This document shows, one piece after another, positions 1 through 6,523 of a stretch of DNA of 10,695 nt (its first letter is position 1; each line of letters starts with the position of its first letter). Source of the stretch: Gemmatimonadota bacterium (GTDB lineage: Bacteria > Gemmatimonadota > Gemmatimonadetes > Gemmatimonadales > GWC2-71-9). The notes beneath the pieces are model-generated. The model was given only the letters and a program-made list of their open reading frames with translations. It did no database searches and was not told where the DNA came from. The stretch covers positions 1-10,695 of the forward strand of contig JAOTWK010000087.1 of the NCBI GenBank assembly GCA_029862935.1. Direction: 5' to 3'. The position numbers were made by a program, and so were the translations under genes.

Positions 1-119
1 GTATCGGGGGTATCGCCCCGCCGCGACGCGGTGACCTTTCTCGCTTGGGACTCCGCGCCATGATCGGTGGCAACTTGGCGGCGTTCATGTCGGCGAGTTT
101 GGCGGGCATGCTTCTATGA
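1..119 (+). CDS. C-terminal end of a CNT (NupC-type) concentrative nucleoside transporter, 5' truncated
   Basis: Reading from base 3, 38 codons are open up to a TGA at 117-119. The peptide contains the stretch APPRRGDLSRLGLRAMIGG followed by NLAAFMSASLAGMLL. This resembles the extreme C-terminus of bacterial concentrative nucleoside transporters, where a short basic loop (ApxrRgdlaxLglrA) leads into the last membrane helix, which ends in AGxL. Such carriers import nucleosides with H+ or Na+ across the inner membrane. The next gene, 67 bases on, is a purine nucleoside phosphorylase, which is a common partner and supports the call. Only the tail is visible, so substrate preference cannot be judged. 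The identification rests on a short stretch plus context. Confidence 0.72.
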   Translation, partial: IGGIAPPRRGDLSRLGLRAMIGGNLAAFMSASLAGMLL

Positions 120-186
120 GGGATAGGGGATAAGGGATACGGGGGATACGGGACGAGCGATACGGGATAAGGGATAAGGGATACGG
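120..186 (+). repeat. G-tract repeat (GGGATA-type) with G-quadruplex potential, just before the phosphorylase start
   Basis: Between the transporter stop and the ATG at 187 the sequence is an imperfect tandem repeat of GGGATA(A/C). G-runs lie at 120-122, 126-129, 134-136, 141-145, 150-152, 164-166, 171-173 and 178-180. The first four are separated by loops of only 3, 4 and 4 bases (ATA, ATAA, ATAC), which meets the usual G3+N1-7 quadruplex pattern. The last three runs (164-180) are spaced by ATAA. All runs are on the coding strand, so the same structure could form in the mRNA leader. No conventional ribosome binding site separates it from the ATG, so the final GGGATACGG may serve that purpose. 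Whether it is functional or just a genome-wide short repeat cannot be told from one copy. Confidence 0.75.
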
Positions 187-1002
187 ATGCTGAAGCAAGC
201 AGTTGCGGCCGTACGTGAGAGGCTTCAGGGGGTCGAGCCCGAGGTCGCGATTGTGTTGGGGTCGGGGTTGGGTGCGCTAGCCGATGCGGTCGACTCACCG
301 ATTCGTATTCCGTACGGCGACATCGCTGGGTTCCCCGCGACCTCGGTACATGGGCACGCCGGCGAGTTCGTGGCCGGGTCACTCGAGGGCGTGCCGGTCA
401 TTTTGCAGAGCGGTCGGTTTCACCTCTACGAAGGGCATGCGATTGAAACGGTCGTGTTGCCCGTGCGCGTGTTCGCCGAGCTCGGTATCGAGACCCTCAT
501 CGTGACGAACGCTGCTGGTGGGCTTCGTGCCACCTTTCGGCCACCGCTCCTCATGCTCATCGCCGATCACCTGAACCTGATGTGGCGGAACCCGTTGTTC
601 GGACCGGTGGTGAAGGGTGAAGAGCGGTTCCCCGACATGTCGGAGCCGTACGATCGCGGGCTCCGCAGCGCAGCCAAGGCGGTCGCCAACGAACGAGGCA
701 TCTCACTCGCGGAAGGTGTCTACGCCGGCTTGCTGGGGCCGAGCTACGAAACGCCAGCTGAAATCAGGATGTTGCAGCGGTTGGGGGCGGACGCCGTTGG
801 CATGTCGACCGTACCTGAGGTCGTGACGGCGCGAGCGCGCAGACTGCTGGTGTTGGGCGTTTCGAGCATCACAAATTGGGGGGCCGGACTGTCCGACGCG
901 ATGCTCTCCCACCAGGAGGTTCTGGATGCGGGGCGTGCGCTCGCCGGCGACCTGGAATCGCTCGTGCGGGGTGTGGTGAAGCTGGTGGGCGGAACCTCGT
1001 AG
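187..1002 (+). CDS. punA: Purine-nucleoside phosphorylase, trimeric (PNP/MTAP family 2)
   Basis: This 271-residue protein matches the length of low-molecular-mass trimeric purine nucleoside phosphorylases, cytosolic enzymes that split inosine or guanosine with phosphate into the base and ribose-1-phosphate. Visible family motifs are LGSGLG (24-29, phosphate loop), HGHAG (55-59), GRFHLYEG (76-83), NAAGGL (108-113), GPSYETPAE (184-192), DAVGMSTVPE (202-211), ITN (228-230) and H242. By alignment with the human enzyme, E188, M206, S207 and N230 correspond to E201, M219, S220 and N243. Asn at the last position favours 6-oxopurines (hypoxanthine, guanine) over adenine or methylthioadenosine. The ATG at 187 gives a normal N-terminus. 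It follows a nucleoside transporter tail at 67 bases, suggesting import coupled to phosphorolysis. The gene symbol follows Gram-positive naming and could equally be given as xapA-like or deoD2. Confidence 0.93.
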   Translation: MLKQAVAAVRERLQGVEPEVAIVLGSGLGALADAVDSPIRIPYGDIAGFPATSVHGHAGEFVAGSLEGVPVILQSGRFHLYEGHAIETVVLPVRVFAELGIETLIVTNAAGGLRATFRPPLLMLIADHLNLMWRNPLFGPVVKGEERFPDMSEPYDRGLRSAAKAVANERGISLAEGVYAGLLGPSYETPAEIRMLQRLGADAVGMSTVPEVVTARARRLLVLGVSSITNWGAGLSDAMLSHQEVLDAGRALAGDLESLVRGVVKLVGGTS

Positions 1003-1091
1003 CCGGACGCGGAGTACCGCATGCGGGCCGCAGGTGGCGATACTTCCGGTGCGGCCGTCGTGTTTCAAGTTCTCGAGAAGAGGCAGGATCG

Positions 1092-2528
1092 ATGAAATCG
1101 AACGGACTCTGGCTTGTTGCCATTGCGGCACTCGTGTTCGGCGGGTGCGCCGTGAACCCGGCCACCGGCGCCCGCGAGTTCATGCTCGTGAGCGAAGGCC
1201 AAGAGATTCAGATGGGCCTGCAGTCGGACCCGGCCGTCGTCGCGACCTTCGGGCTGTATCCGGATTCGTCTGTGCAGCAGTACGTACGGGGGCTCGGGGA
1301 GCGACTCGCAGCCCGGTCGGAGCGACCCGATTTGCCGTGGACTTTCCGCGTCGTCGACGATCCGGTCGTGAACGCCTTCGCACTTCCAGGGGGGTTCATC
1401 TACATCACGCGGGGTATCATGGCGTACTTCAACTCCGAAGCCGAACTGGTGTCGGTGTTGGGCCATGAGATCGGACACGTGACGGCGCGCCATTCCGCCC
1501 AGCAGATGAGTCAGCAGCAGCTCGCGCAGGTCGGCATGGTGGCGACAGCGATCCTCGTGCCGGAGACGCAGGATTACCTGGGCATTGCAGGCGCCGGGCT
1601 CCAGCTCCTCTTCCTCAAGTTCAGCCGCGACGACGAGCGACAGGCGGACGACCTGGGATTCCGGTACATGACGCGGCTCAACTACGACCCGCGGGAGATG
1701 CCCAACGTGTTCGCGATGCTGAATCGGGTCAGCGCTGCAAGCGGTGGCGGTGGTACGCCCAGTTGGCTCTCCACCCACCCCGATCCGGAAGACCGCCAAC
1801 AGCGGATTGCGGCCCGTGTCGCTTCAACGACGATCCCACAGAACGCGATCGTCAACCAAGCGGCCTATCTGCGGCGTCTGGATGGTCTGACGTTCGGTGA
1901 GAATCCACGTGAGGGGTTCTTCCGTGAGCAGATCTTCCTGCATCCTGACCTGCAATTCCGCATGGACTTCCCGTCAGGGTGGAAGACCGCGAACCAGAAA
2001 CAGGGCGTGATCGCGCAGAGTCCACAACAAGATGCCATTGTCCAGATGACGCTGGCCCAAGAATTGACTGCGGGCGCGGCGGCACAAACCTTCACGACCA
2101 TGGAAGGCGTCACTGCCGGTTACCCACAGTCGAACTCGATCAGTGGCAACCCTGCCGCCGTGGTGTCGTTCAGTGCCGCCACGGAGCAGGGCACACTCCG
2201 CGGCATGGCCGTGTTCATCGAGTTCGGCGGTCGGGTCTATCAACTCCTGGGATTTGCGCCGGCCGACCGCTGGGGCACCTACCAGTCCACCGTGCAGCGG
2301 TCGTTTTGGAGTTTCGACCGCCTCACCGATCCTGCTGCATTGGCCGTCCGACCCCTGCGGCTCTCTATCGTGACTTTGGACCGGCGCATGACGCTGACGC
2401 AATTCAACCAGCGCTATCCCTCGCAGGTGCCAATCGAGACCATCTCCATGATCAATGGGGTGGACGTCTCGACCAGCCTCCCCAGTGGCACGTTGGTCAA
2501 GCGTGTGGTGGGAGGACCGCTGCCGTAA
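1092..2528 (+). CDS. M48-family zinc metalloprotease, lipoprotein, with a LysM-like C-terminal segment
   Basis: Starting at ATG 1092 (GAAGAGG at 1077-1083 and AGG at 1085-1087 upstream) the product is 478 residues. A short hydrophobic leader ends in FGGC with Cys19, a slightly atypical lipobox, so it is probably a periplasmic membrane-anchored lipoprotein. The M48 catalytic set is complete: HEIGH at 125-129 (His125, His129 ligands, Glu126 catalyst), then ERQAD at 182-186 with Glu182 as third zinc ligand, and STHPDPEDR at 227-235, the usual downstream signature. This resembles the COG4784/BepA side of the family, which is linked to outer-membrane protein quality control. Residues from about 250 form a second region unlike the protease; its last 50 residues (MTLTQFNQRYP ... 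SMINGVD ... LPSGTLVKRV) look like a degenerate LysM fold. The frame is open upstream to 876, but that part overlaps the phosphorylase gene and lacks a leader. Physiological substrate is unknown. Confidence 0.9.
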   Translation: MKSNGLWLVAIAALVFGGCAVNPATGAREFMLVSEGQEIQMGLQSDPAVVATFGLYPDSSVQQYVRGLGERLAARSERPDLPWTFRVVDDPVVNAFALPGGFIYITRGIMAYFNSEAELVSVLGHEIGHVTARHSAQQMSQQQLAQVGMVATAILVPETQDYLGIAGAGLQLLFLKFSRDDERQADDLGFRYMTRLNYDPREMPNVFAMLNRVSAASGGGGTPSWLSTHPDPEDRQQRIAARVASTTIPQNAIVNQAAYLRRLDGLTFGENPREGFFREQIFLHPDLQFRMDFPSGWKTANQKQGVIAQSPQQDAIVQMTLAQELTAGAAAQTFTTMEGVTAGYPQSNSISGNPAAVVSFSAATEQGTLRGMAVFIEFGGRVYQLLGFAPADRWGTYQSTVQRSFWSFDRLTDPAALAVRPLRLSIVTLDRRMTLTQFNQRYPSQVPIETISMINGVDVSTSLPSGTLVKRVVGGPLP

Positions 2529-2530
2529 GG

Positions 2531-2553
2531 GCCGTCAGCCTTCGGCCGACAGC
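2531..2553 (-). terminator. Hairpin between convergent genes, better paired on the minus strand
   Basis: Two 10-base arms at 2531-2540 and 2544-2553 surround a 3-base loop. Read on the minus strand the arms pair throughout, with two G.U wobbles (GCUGUCGGCC / GGCUGACGGC, loop GAA). Read on the plus strand the same two positions become A.C or C.A mismatches. The hairpin sits 7 bases past the stop of the minus-strand nucleotidase gene, which fits a 3' end for that gene. There is no T-run after it, so it is at best a weak intrinsic terminator or a transcript-stabilising stem. Confidence 0.4.
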
Positions 2554-2559
2554 TATCAG

Positions 2560-4017
2560 CTACTCCTCCCCGTCGTGGGGGAGTCCACCCCGCGGTGATC
2601 GCAGGTACTGGAACGGAGTCTGATAAAGGAAGTTCGACACGCGAGACATGTAGATGTCTGCATAGCGCTCCACCTGCCGCGCCAAGTGGCTCTTGTCGTT
2701 CCCGGCCCGCATCAGCAGCCCCCAGCGCGGGTTATTGAGCCTGCCGGCGGCGGCCGCCATCGGTGCGATTTCGTCGTCGAGCACATTGAGCTGGTCACGG
2801 ATTCCACGAAGTCGCTTGTCCAACTCACGACTCGGTACCGCGGTCTTCGGGCCGTATTTCCCACGCCGACGCTGCAAATCGAGCCGGATCCGCGAATACT
2901 CGAACTCGAGTGCTTCCTTTTGGCGCATGAGCTCCGTGAGTTGGTGTTGCGTTGGCTCATACGCGGATTCGGCGCGCAGATCTTGTTCGAGCTCACGTAG
3001 AACGAGCGCGGTGCGCCAGCGTAGGACACTCTTGGACACATGGACGTCGGTGTAAATGTGGTCGCCCACATAGAGGATCTCGTCACCAGAGAGGTGAAGG
3101 TGCTCCTCCACCATTGCGGCGTTGCCGCCGAGGTAGATCCCGTCGTCTCGAATCCCCGTCACCGTCGGCTTGAGGAGCCCGTCGTCTGTCACAACCTCGA
3201 ACACGGGACGGCGTTCCCAGAAGAACGCTGGCTTGCGCGCCGACACGATGACGACGTCGAACAAGTCCCGCCACGTGACGCCATCTGGCAAGAACGGGTC
3301 AAATGCGTACGCCATCATCGCCTTGGTGTAGGGCCACTCGGAATTCGTGATCAGCAGAAGTTTCTTGCCGGCCCGTTGCTGGTCGAGAAGTGCCAGCGGC
3401 AATTCGGGGTCCGGATCCACGAACCTATCCGGATCGGCGATGATCTCTCCCTTGAGCTGCCCTTCCACATGCGCCTCGTCGATCAACGTGCGCACGCGCC
3501 GATACAGATCGGCGTAACCCAGCACCTCGTGCAGCTGTCCGGCGTCGAGGCGATCGACCAGCTGCGCGTACATGCATGCCTCGGATAGCGCGAAAAGGGT
3601 GTTGAGGAATACGTAGCGTTCCTCTCCGAGGTCAACGAGCTCGCGGGAGTAGAGCCGTCGTTGTTCGTCGAATGACAGCGCCCGCGTGCCGTGGTAGGTC
3701 TGCTTGACGTATCCAAAACGGTTGGCCTTCACGATGTTGCCCTGCTCGACGTCCAAAATGAGCCCGCGGATCACCAGGTGCGGGTCGAACTCGAGGTCGG
3801 CAATGGGCCATTTCAACGTTTCGAGCTTGGCCTTGAGGTGCTCGTACGCACGCCGCTCCCACTGCTCGCTCCGGTAATGGATGAGGGTGTAGTCCATGTC
3901 GTAGCCGATCGCTTTGATCGACCGCAGATTGAGCGTCCGGTTGCAGAAGATGCCGCGCTCTCGAGCAGGTGGCCCGGCGAACGGCTGGGCTGCTTCAGAC
4001 TCCGGCGGATGGTTCAT
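2560..4017 (-). CDS. HAD-IG family 5'-nucleotidase (cN-II-like)
   Basis: The 485-residue product belongs to the HAD superfamily IG 5'-nucleotidases, which include human cytosolic nucleotidase II acting on IMP and GMP. Motif I is DMDYT at 40-44 (Asp40 nucleophile, Asp42 general acid), preceded by the family signature RTLNLRSIKAIGYD. Motif II is ITNS at 223-226, the motif III lysine is probably Lys262 in SARKP, and motif IV is GDHIYTD at 318-324. Residues about 340-410 are charged and heptad-like, probably a coiled coil. The C-terminal block with WGLLMRAGNDKS, RQVERYADIYMSRVSNFLY and PRGGLPHD is typical of the family. Length is normal. It is probably cytosolic; a purine mononucleotide substrate is inferred from relatives and from the nearby phosphorylase. 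Its ATG overlaps the thiD stop by four bases (ATGA), so translation is likely coupled. Confidence 0.9.
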   Translation of the reverse strand: MNHPPESEAAQPFAGPPARERGIFCNRTLNLRSIKAIGYDMDYTLIHYRSEQWERRAYEHLKAKLETLKWPIADLEFDPHLVIRGLILDVEQGNIVKANRFGYVKQTYHGTRALSFDEQRRLYSRELVDLGEERYVFLNTLFALSEACMYAQLVDRLDAGQLHEVLGYADLYRRVRTLIDEAHVEGQLKGEIIADPDRFVDPDPELPLALLDQQRAGKKLLLITNSEWPYTKAMMAYAFDPFLPDGVTWRDLFDVVIVSARKPAFFWERRPVFEVVTDDGLLKPTVTGIRDDGIYLGGNAAMVEEHLHLSGDEILYVGDHIYTDVHVSKSVLRWRTALVLRELEQDLRAESAYEPTQHQLTELMRQKEALEFEYSRIRLDLQRRRGKYGPKTAVPSRELDKRLRGIRDQLNVLDDEIAPMAAAAGRLNNPRWGLLMRAGNDKSHLARQVERYADIYMSRVSNFLYQTPFQYLRSPRGGLPHDGEE

Positions 4018-4820
4018 GTGTCGTCGTTGCCGATGGGTGCGAAGTGATTGAGTGGACCGTGGCCACTGCCGAGTCCGGGAGCTGTCGCGATCGCGCGGTG
4101 TACGAACTGCAGGCCGACTTGCACCGCATCGTCGAGCTCTCGACCTAGCGCTAAGGCCGCGGTGATGGCTGACGAGAGTGTGCAGCCGGTACCGTGCGTC
4201 GAGGTGGAGTCGATCCGAGGCCGCCGAAAGCTGCGGACGTCATCCCGGCCTGCGACCGCGAGGACGTCGACCACTTCGTCGCCCGGCAGGTGCCCGCCCT
4301 TGATGAGTGCAGCGTGGGCGCCCATACGCACGAGTGCCCGTGCGGCGTGCTCCATGTGCTCGACGGTCTCGATCGCTACACGCGCGAGGATCTCCGCCTC
4401 TTCCACGTTTGGCGTGACTAACGTGGCCAACGGAACGAGGTGGTGTGCGACTGACTGCTCGGCATCCACATCGAGCAGCCGATCGCCAGACGTGGCAACC
4501 ATGACCGGGTCGAGGACGTAATTCGGGAACCGGCGGTCCTGAATGGCCCGCGCCACCGTTTCCACGAGTTTAGACGTGGCGAGCATGCCGGTCTTGACGG
4601 CTGCCGGAAAGAGATCGTCCGCCACCGCGTCGAGTTGTTGCTGCACGACATCGACCGGGATGGGGTGGACACCCCGTACGCCACGCGTGTTTTGGGCGGT
4701 GACCGCCACGAGGACGCTCGTGCCGAAGACGCCGAACTGGTGAAACGTCTTGAGGTCTGCCTGCACACCGGCGCCGCCGCCCGAATCGGACCCGGCGATC
4801 GTGAGGGCGATCTTCATCAT
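4014..4820 (-). CDS. thiD: Hydroxymethylpyrimidine/phosphomethylpyrimidine kinase ThiD
   Basis: A ribokinase-fold kinase that phosphorylates 4-amino-5-hydroxymethyl-2-methylpyrimidine and its monophosphate for thiamin synthesis in the cytosol. Visible family motifs, in order: LTIAGSDSGGGAGVQADLKT at the N-terminus, VTAQNT, KTGML, DPVMVATSGDRLL, TPNVEEAE, LIKGGH and the ATP-site and anion-hole motif HGTGCTLSSAI. The start was placed at ATG 4820 (268 residues, MMKIALTIAG) because ThiD proteins normally begin a few residues before the LTIAGSDS strand; an ATG at 4871 would add 17 unconserved residues. Neither start has a strong ribosome binding site. No other thiamin gene is in the window, so de novo or salvage use is open. 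It leads a two-gene minus-strand unit with the nucleotidase and is divergent from the methyltransferase at 4886. Confidence 0.92.
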   Translation of the reverse strand: MMKIALTIAGSDSGGGAGVQADLKTFHQFGVFGTSVLVAVTAQNTRGVRGVHPIPVDVVQQQLDAVADDLFPAAVKTGMLATSKLVETVARAIQDRRFPNYVLDPVMVATSGDRLLDVDAEQSVAHHLVPLATLVTPNVEEAEILARVAIETVEHMEHAARALVRMGAHAALIKGGHLPGDEVVDVLAVAGRDDVRSFRRPRIDSTSTHGTGCTLSSAITAALALGRELDDAVQVGLQFVHRAIATAPGLGSGHGPLNHFAPIGNDDT

Positions 4821-4885
4821 CTCGTCGTCAGCGGCGCGTGCGCTTGGCGAAAGCGTGTCGTCCCGCGACATTGCACCCGGTTATC

Positions 4886-5656
4886 ATGGCTTCCAACCTC
4901 GTGACACAGGTCCGCAATCTACAACGGCGCAAGGGCCGCAAGCGGCGCGGCCTCGCCGTTGCCGAGGGGGTGCGACTCGTGGAGGATGCCCTGGCTGCCG
5001 GGATCGGCATCCAGGGGGCCGTGATCGGGCCGACGGCTTCCACGACAGATCGTGGTGCCCGGTTGGTCGAACAGCTGGCTGCGCACGCCGTTCCAATCGA
5101 GGAAGTGACGGAGAAAGCGCTCCTCGACCTGGCCGACACCGATACGCCCCAGGGGGTCTTGGCGGTGATCGATCCGCCGCGGTGGGAGCTGGACAGCGTG
5201 CAGCCCGCGCGCGGCCATCCGGTCCTGGTTCTCGACGGGGTCCAAGATCCAGGCAATGTCGGGACCCTGGTGCGCACGGCCTTTGGTCTTGGTGCCCCCG
5301 GCGTGCTCGTGCTGTCCGGCACCGCGGACCTCACCAATCCCAAGGTGATGCGGGCCGGTATGGGCGCCACGTTTCGGCTCCCGTGTGTGCCGGTGCAGGA
5401 CGGGGAATTCGAGGCCTGGGTGCGCAGGTCGGATGTCGAATTGTGGGCGGCCGCGGTGGACGGCGTGCCTGTCACTCGGGTGGAGGTCTCGCAAGCGGTC
5501 GCACTCGTCATCGGCAACGAGGGAGCGGGCGTGCGGCCGAGCATTCGCTCGCTCGCCCGGCACCTGGTCTCGATCCCGCTGGTTCGCGGTGCCGAGTCGC
5601 TGAACGTGGCGGTCGCGGCGGGCATCCTGATGCATGAGGTTCGCCGTGTCGGGTGA
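4886..5656 (+). CDS. TrmH/SpoU family RNA 2'-O-ribose methyltransferase
   Basis: A 256-residue protein with an N-terminal RNA-binding-like domain (basic RRKGRKRRG near 14-22, then VAEGVRLVEDAL at 25-36) and a C-terminal knotted SPOUT methyltransferase domain. All three SpoU motifs are present: LDGVQDPGNVGTLVRTA at 116-132 with catalytic-site Asn124 and Arg130, IGNEGAGV at 209-216, and IPLVRGAESLNVAVAAGIL at 230-248. Members use S-adenosylmethionine to methylate a ribose 2'-OH in 23S rRNA or tRNA; the target here cannot be fixed from sequence. ATG 4886 was chosen over 4838 because the upstream 16 residues are unconserved and would run into the thiD start; GTG 4901 is a further option. No ribosome binding site precedes 4886. 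The 3' end overlaps the prepilin peptidase gene, so the two are probably cotranscribed. Confidence 0.9.
   Translation: MASNLVTQVRNLQRRKGRKRRGLAVAEGVRLVEDALAAGIGIQGAVIGPTASTTDRGARLVEQLAAHAVPIEEVTEKALLDLADTDTPQGVLAVIDPPRWELDSVQPARGHPVLVLDGVQDPGNVGTLVRTAFGLGAPGVLVLSGTADLTNPKVMRAGMGATFRLPCVPVQDGEFEAWVRRSDVELWAAAVDGVPVTRVEVSQAVALVIGNEGAGVRPSIRSLARHLVSIPLVRGAESLNVAVAAGILMHEVRRVG
5636..5639 (+). promoter_or_regulatory. Ribosome binding site deciding the prepilin peptidase start
   Basis: GAGG lies 6 bases before GTG 5646. The competing ATG at 5634 overlaps this motif and has no purine-rich match at a usable distance, so GTG 5646 is preferred. The site lies inside the end of the methyltransferase gene. 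Confidence 0.5.
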
Positions 5657-6419
5657 GCTGCCGGTGATTGTGCTGGCGGGCGTGCTGGGCGCATTGCTGG
5701 GGAGCTTCCTCAACGTGTGCATCCTGCGCTTGCCTGAGAACCAGTCGGTTGTGCGACCGCGTTCTCGTTGTCCAAAGTGCCAGACCCTCATCGCGTGGTA
5801 CGACAACGTGCCCGTCGTCTCGTGGCTCCTCTTGCTTGGGAAATCCCGCTGCTGCCGTGAGCGCATTTCGATCCAATATCCGCTGATCGAGGCGCTGACA
5901 GCGGCAATGTGGGCTGTGGCATTCTGGCACTATGGATTGGGATGGATGGCGCTCCAAGGCGCCGTGTTTGGCACGCTGCTGCTGGGCATCGGCATGACGG
6001 ACGCCCGCACGTACCTGATTCCCGACGAGTTCTCGATTGGCGGTCTCGTGATCGGTCTCGCGCTGTCGTTTGCGCACGGGCTGGACGGATTTCTCACTGC
6101 CGTGCTCGGAGCCGCCGTGGGCTTCTTCCTCCTCCTGCTGGTTGCGTGGGTGGGTGAGAAAGCGTTCCGCAAGGAGGCCATGGGTGGCGGTGATATCAAG
6201 ATGATGGCGATGGTCGGAGCCTTTGTGGGCTGGAAGGGCGTGTTGCTCACGATATTCGGCGGTGCGTTACTGGGCACACTCGTGTTCGTGCCGCTCACGA
6301 TCGGCAAGAAGCGCCTGGTGCCGTTCGGGGTGTTCCTCGCTGCTGCCGCTGCCGTGGCGTTCGTCGCGGGCGACCAGATCATTGACTGGTACCTGCGATT
6401 GGCCTGGGGCCCCCGGTGA
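5646..6419 (+). CDS. pilD: Type IV prepilin peptidase (PilD/GspO), A24 aspartic protease
   Basis: A 257-residue polytopic inner-membrane protein that cleaves prepilin leaders and usually N-methylates the mature end. The N-terminus shows the GSFLNVCILRLP signature (19-30) followed by CPKC (42-45) and NVPVVSW. The protease aspartates are Asp119 in MTDARTYLIPDE and Asp183 in the GGGD motif followed by IKMMAMVGAF; both are intact. Several hydrophobic helices follow, as expected. In the zinc-binding cysteine set (usually CxxC-21-CxxC) Cys42, Cys45 and Cys70 are present, but the third position is Ser67, with an extra cysteine at 69. The start GTG 5646 has GAGG upstream; ATG 5634 would add four residues. 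It overlaps the methyltransferase by 11 bases, and no pilin, ATPase or secretin gene is adjacent, so it probably serves pilus or type II secretion genes located elsewhere. Confidence 0.92.
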   Translation: MSGELPVIVLAGVLGALLGSFLNVCILRLPENQSVVRPRSRCPKCQTLIAWYDNVPVVSWLLLLGKSRCCRERISIQYPLIEALTAAMWAVAFWHYGLGWMALQGAVFGTLLLGIGMTDARTYLIPDEFSIGGLVIGLALSFAHGLDGFLTAVLGAAVGFFLLLLVAWVGEKAFRKEAMGGGDIKMMAMVGAFVGWKGVLLTIFGGALLGTLVFVPLTIGKKRLVPFGVFLAAAAAVAFVAGDQIIDWYLRLAWGPR

Positions 6420-6523
6420 GGGTTCCGCAGGTCCCAACCATCCTTCCCCTTGCACTATCCAATCCAGTGAAGCCTGAAGATGCGCCGCCGAGGTGAGTCC
6501 TGAAGAGCCGACCGCTGAATCCC

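Noticed and set aside
120..186. Possible CRISPR array or phage attachment repeat
   Set aside because: Units are only 6-8 bases with no spacers of uniform length, and no cas, integrase or tRNA gene is nearby.
876..1091. Upstream extension of the M48 protease frame to an ATG at 876
   Set aside because: It overlaps the phosphorylase gene, codes for a Gly/Arg-rich stretch with no similarity to a leader, and would bury the lipoprotein signal that begins at 1092.
3040..3588. 182-codon plus-strand frame opposite the nucleotidase
   Set aside because: Antisense shadow; the minus strand encodes the full HAD motif set here.
4882..4887. TATCAT as a -10 box for the methyltransferase
   Set aside because: It overlaps the chosen start codon and has no -35 partner; kept only as a question under the divergent region finding.
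4750..5637. 295-codon open frame on the plus strand across thiD and the methyltransferase
   Set aside because: Arg/Gly/Ala-rich out-of-frame translation of two well-supported genes; no motif and no start context.
4919..5866. Long minus-strand frames opposite the methyltransferase and prepilin peptidase
   Set aside because: Low-complexity His/Arg/Pro composition typical of antisense frames in GC-rich DNA; the plus-strand genes carry complete family motifs.
6420..6523. Promoter of the ECF operon
   Set aside because: GGAAC occurs only on the minus strand (6421-6425 region), and TTGCAC at 6450 has no convincing -10 at the right distance; nothing firm enough to annotate.
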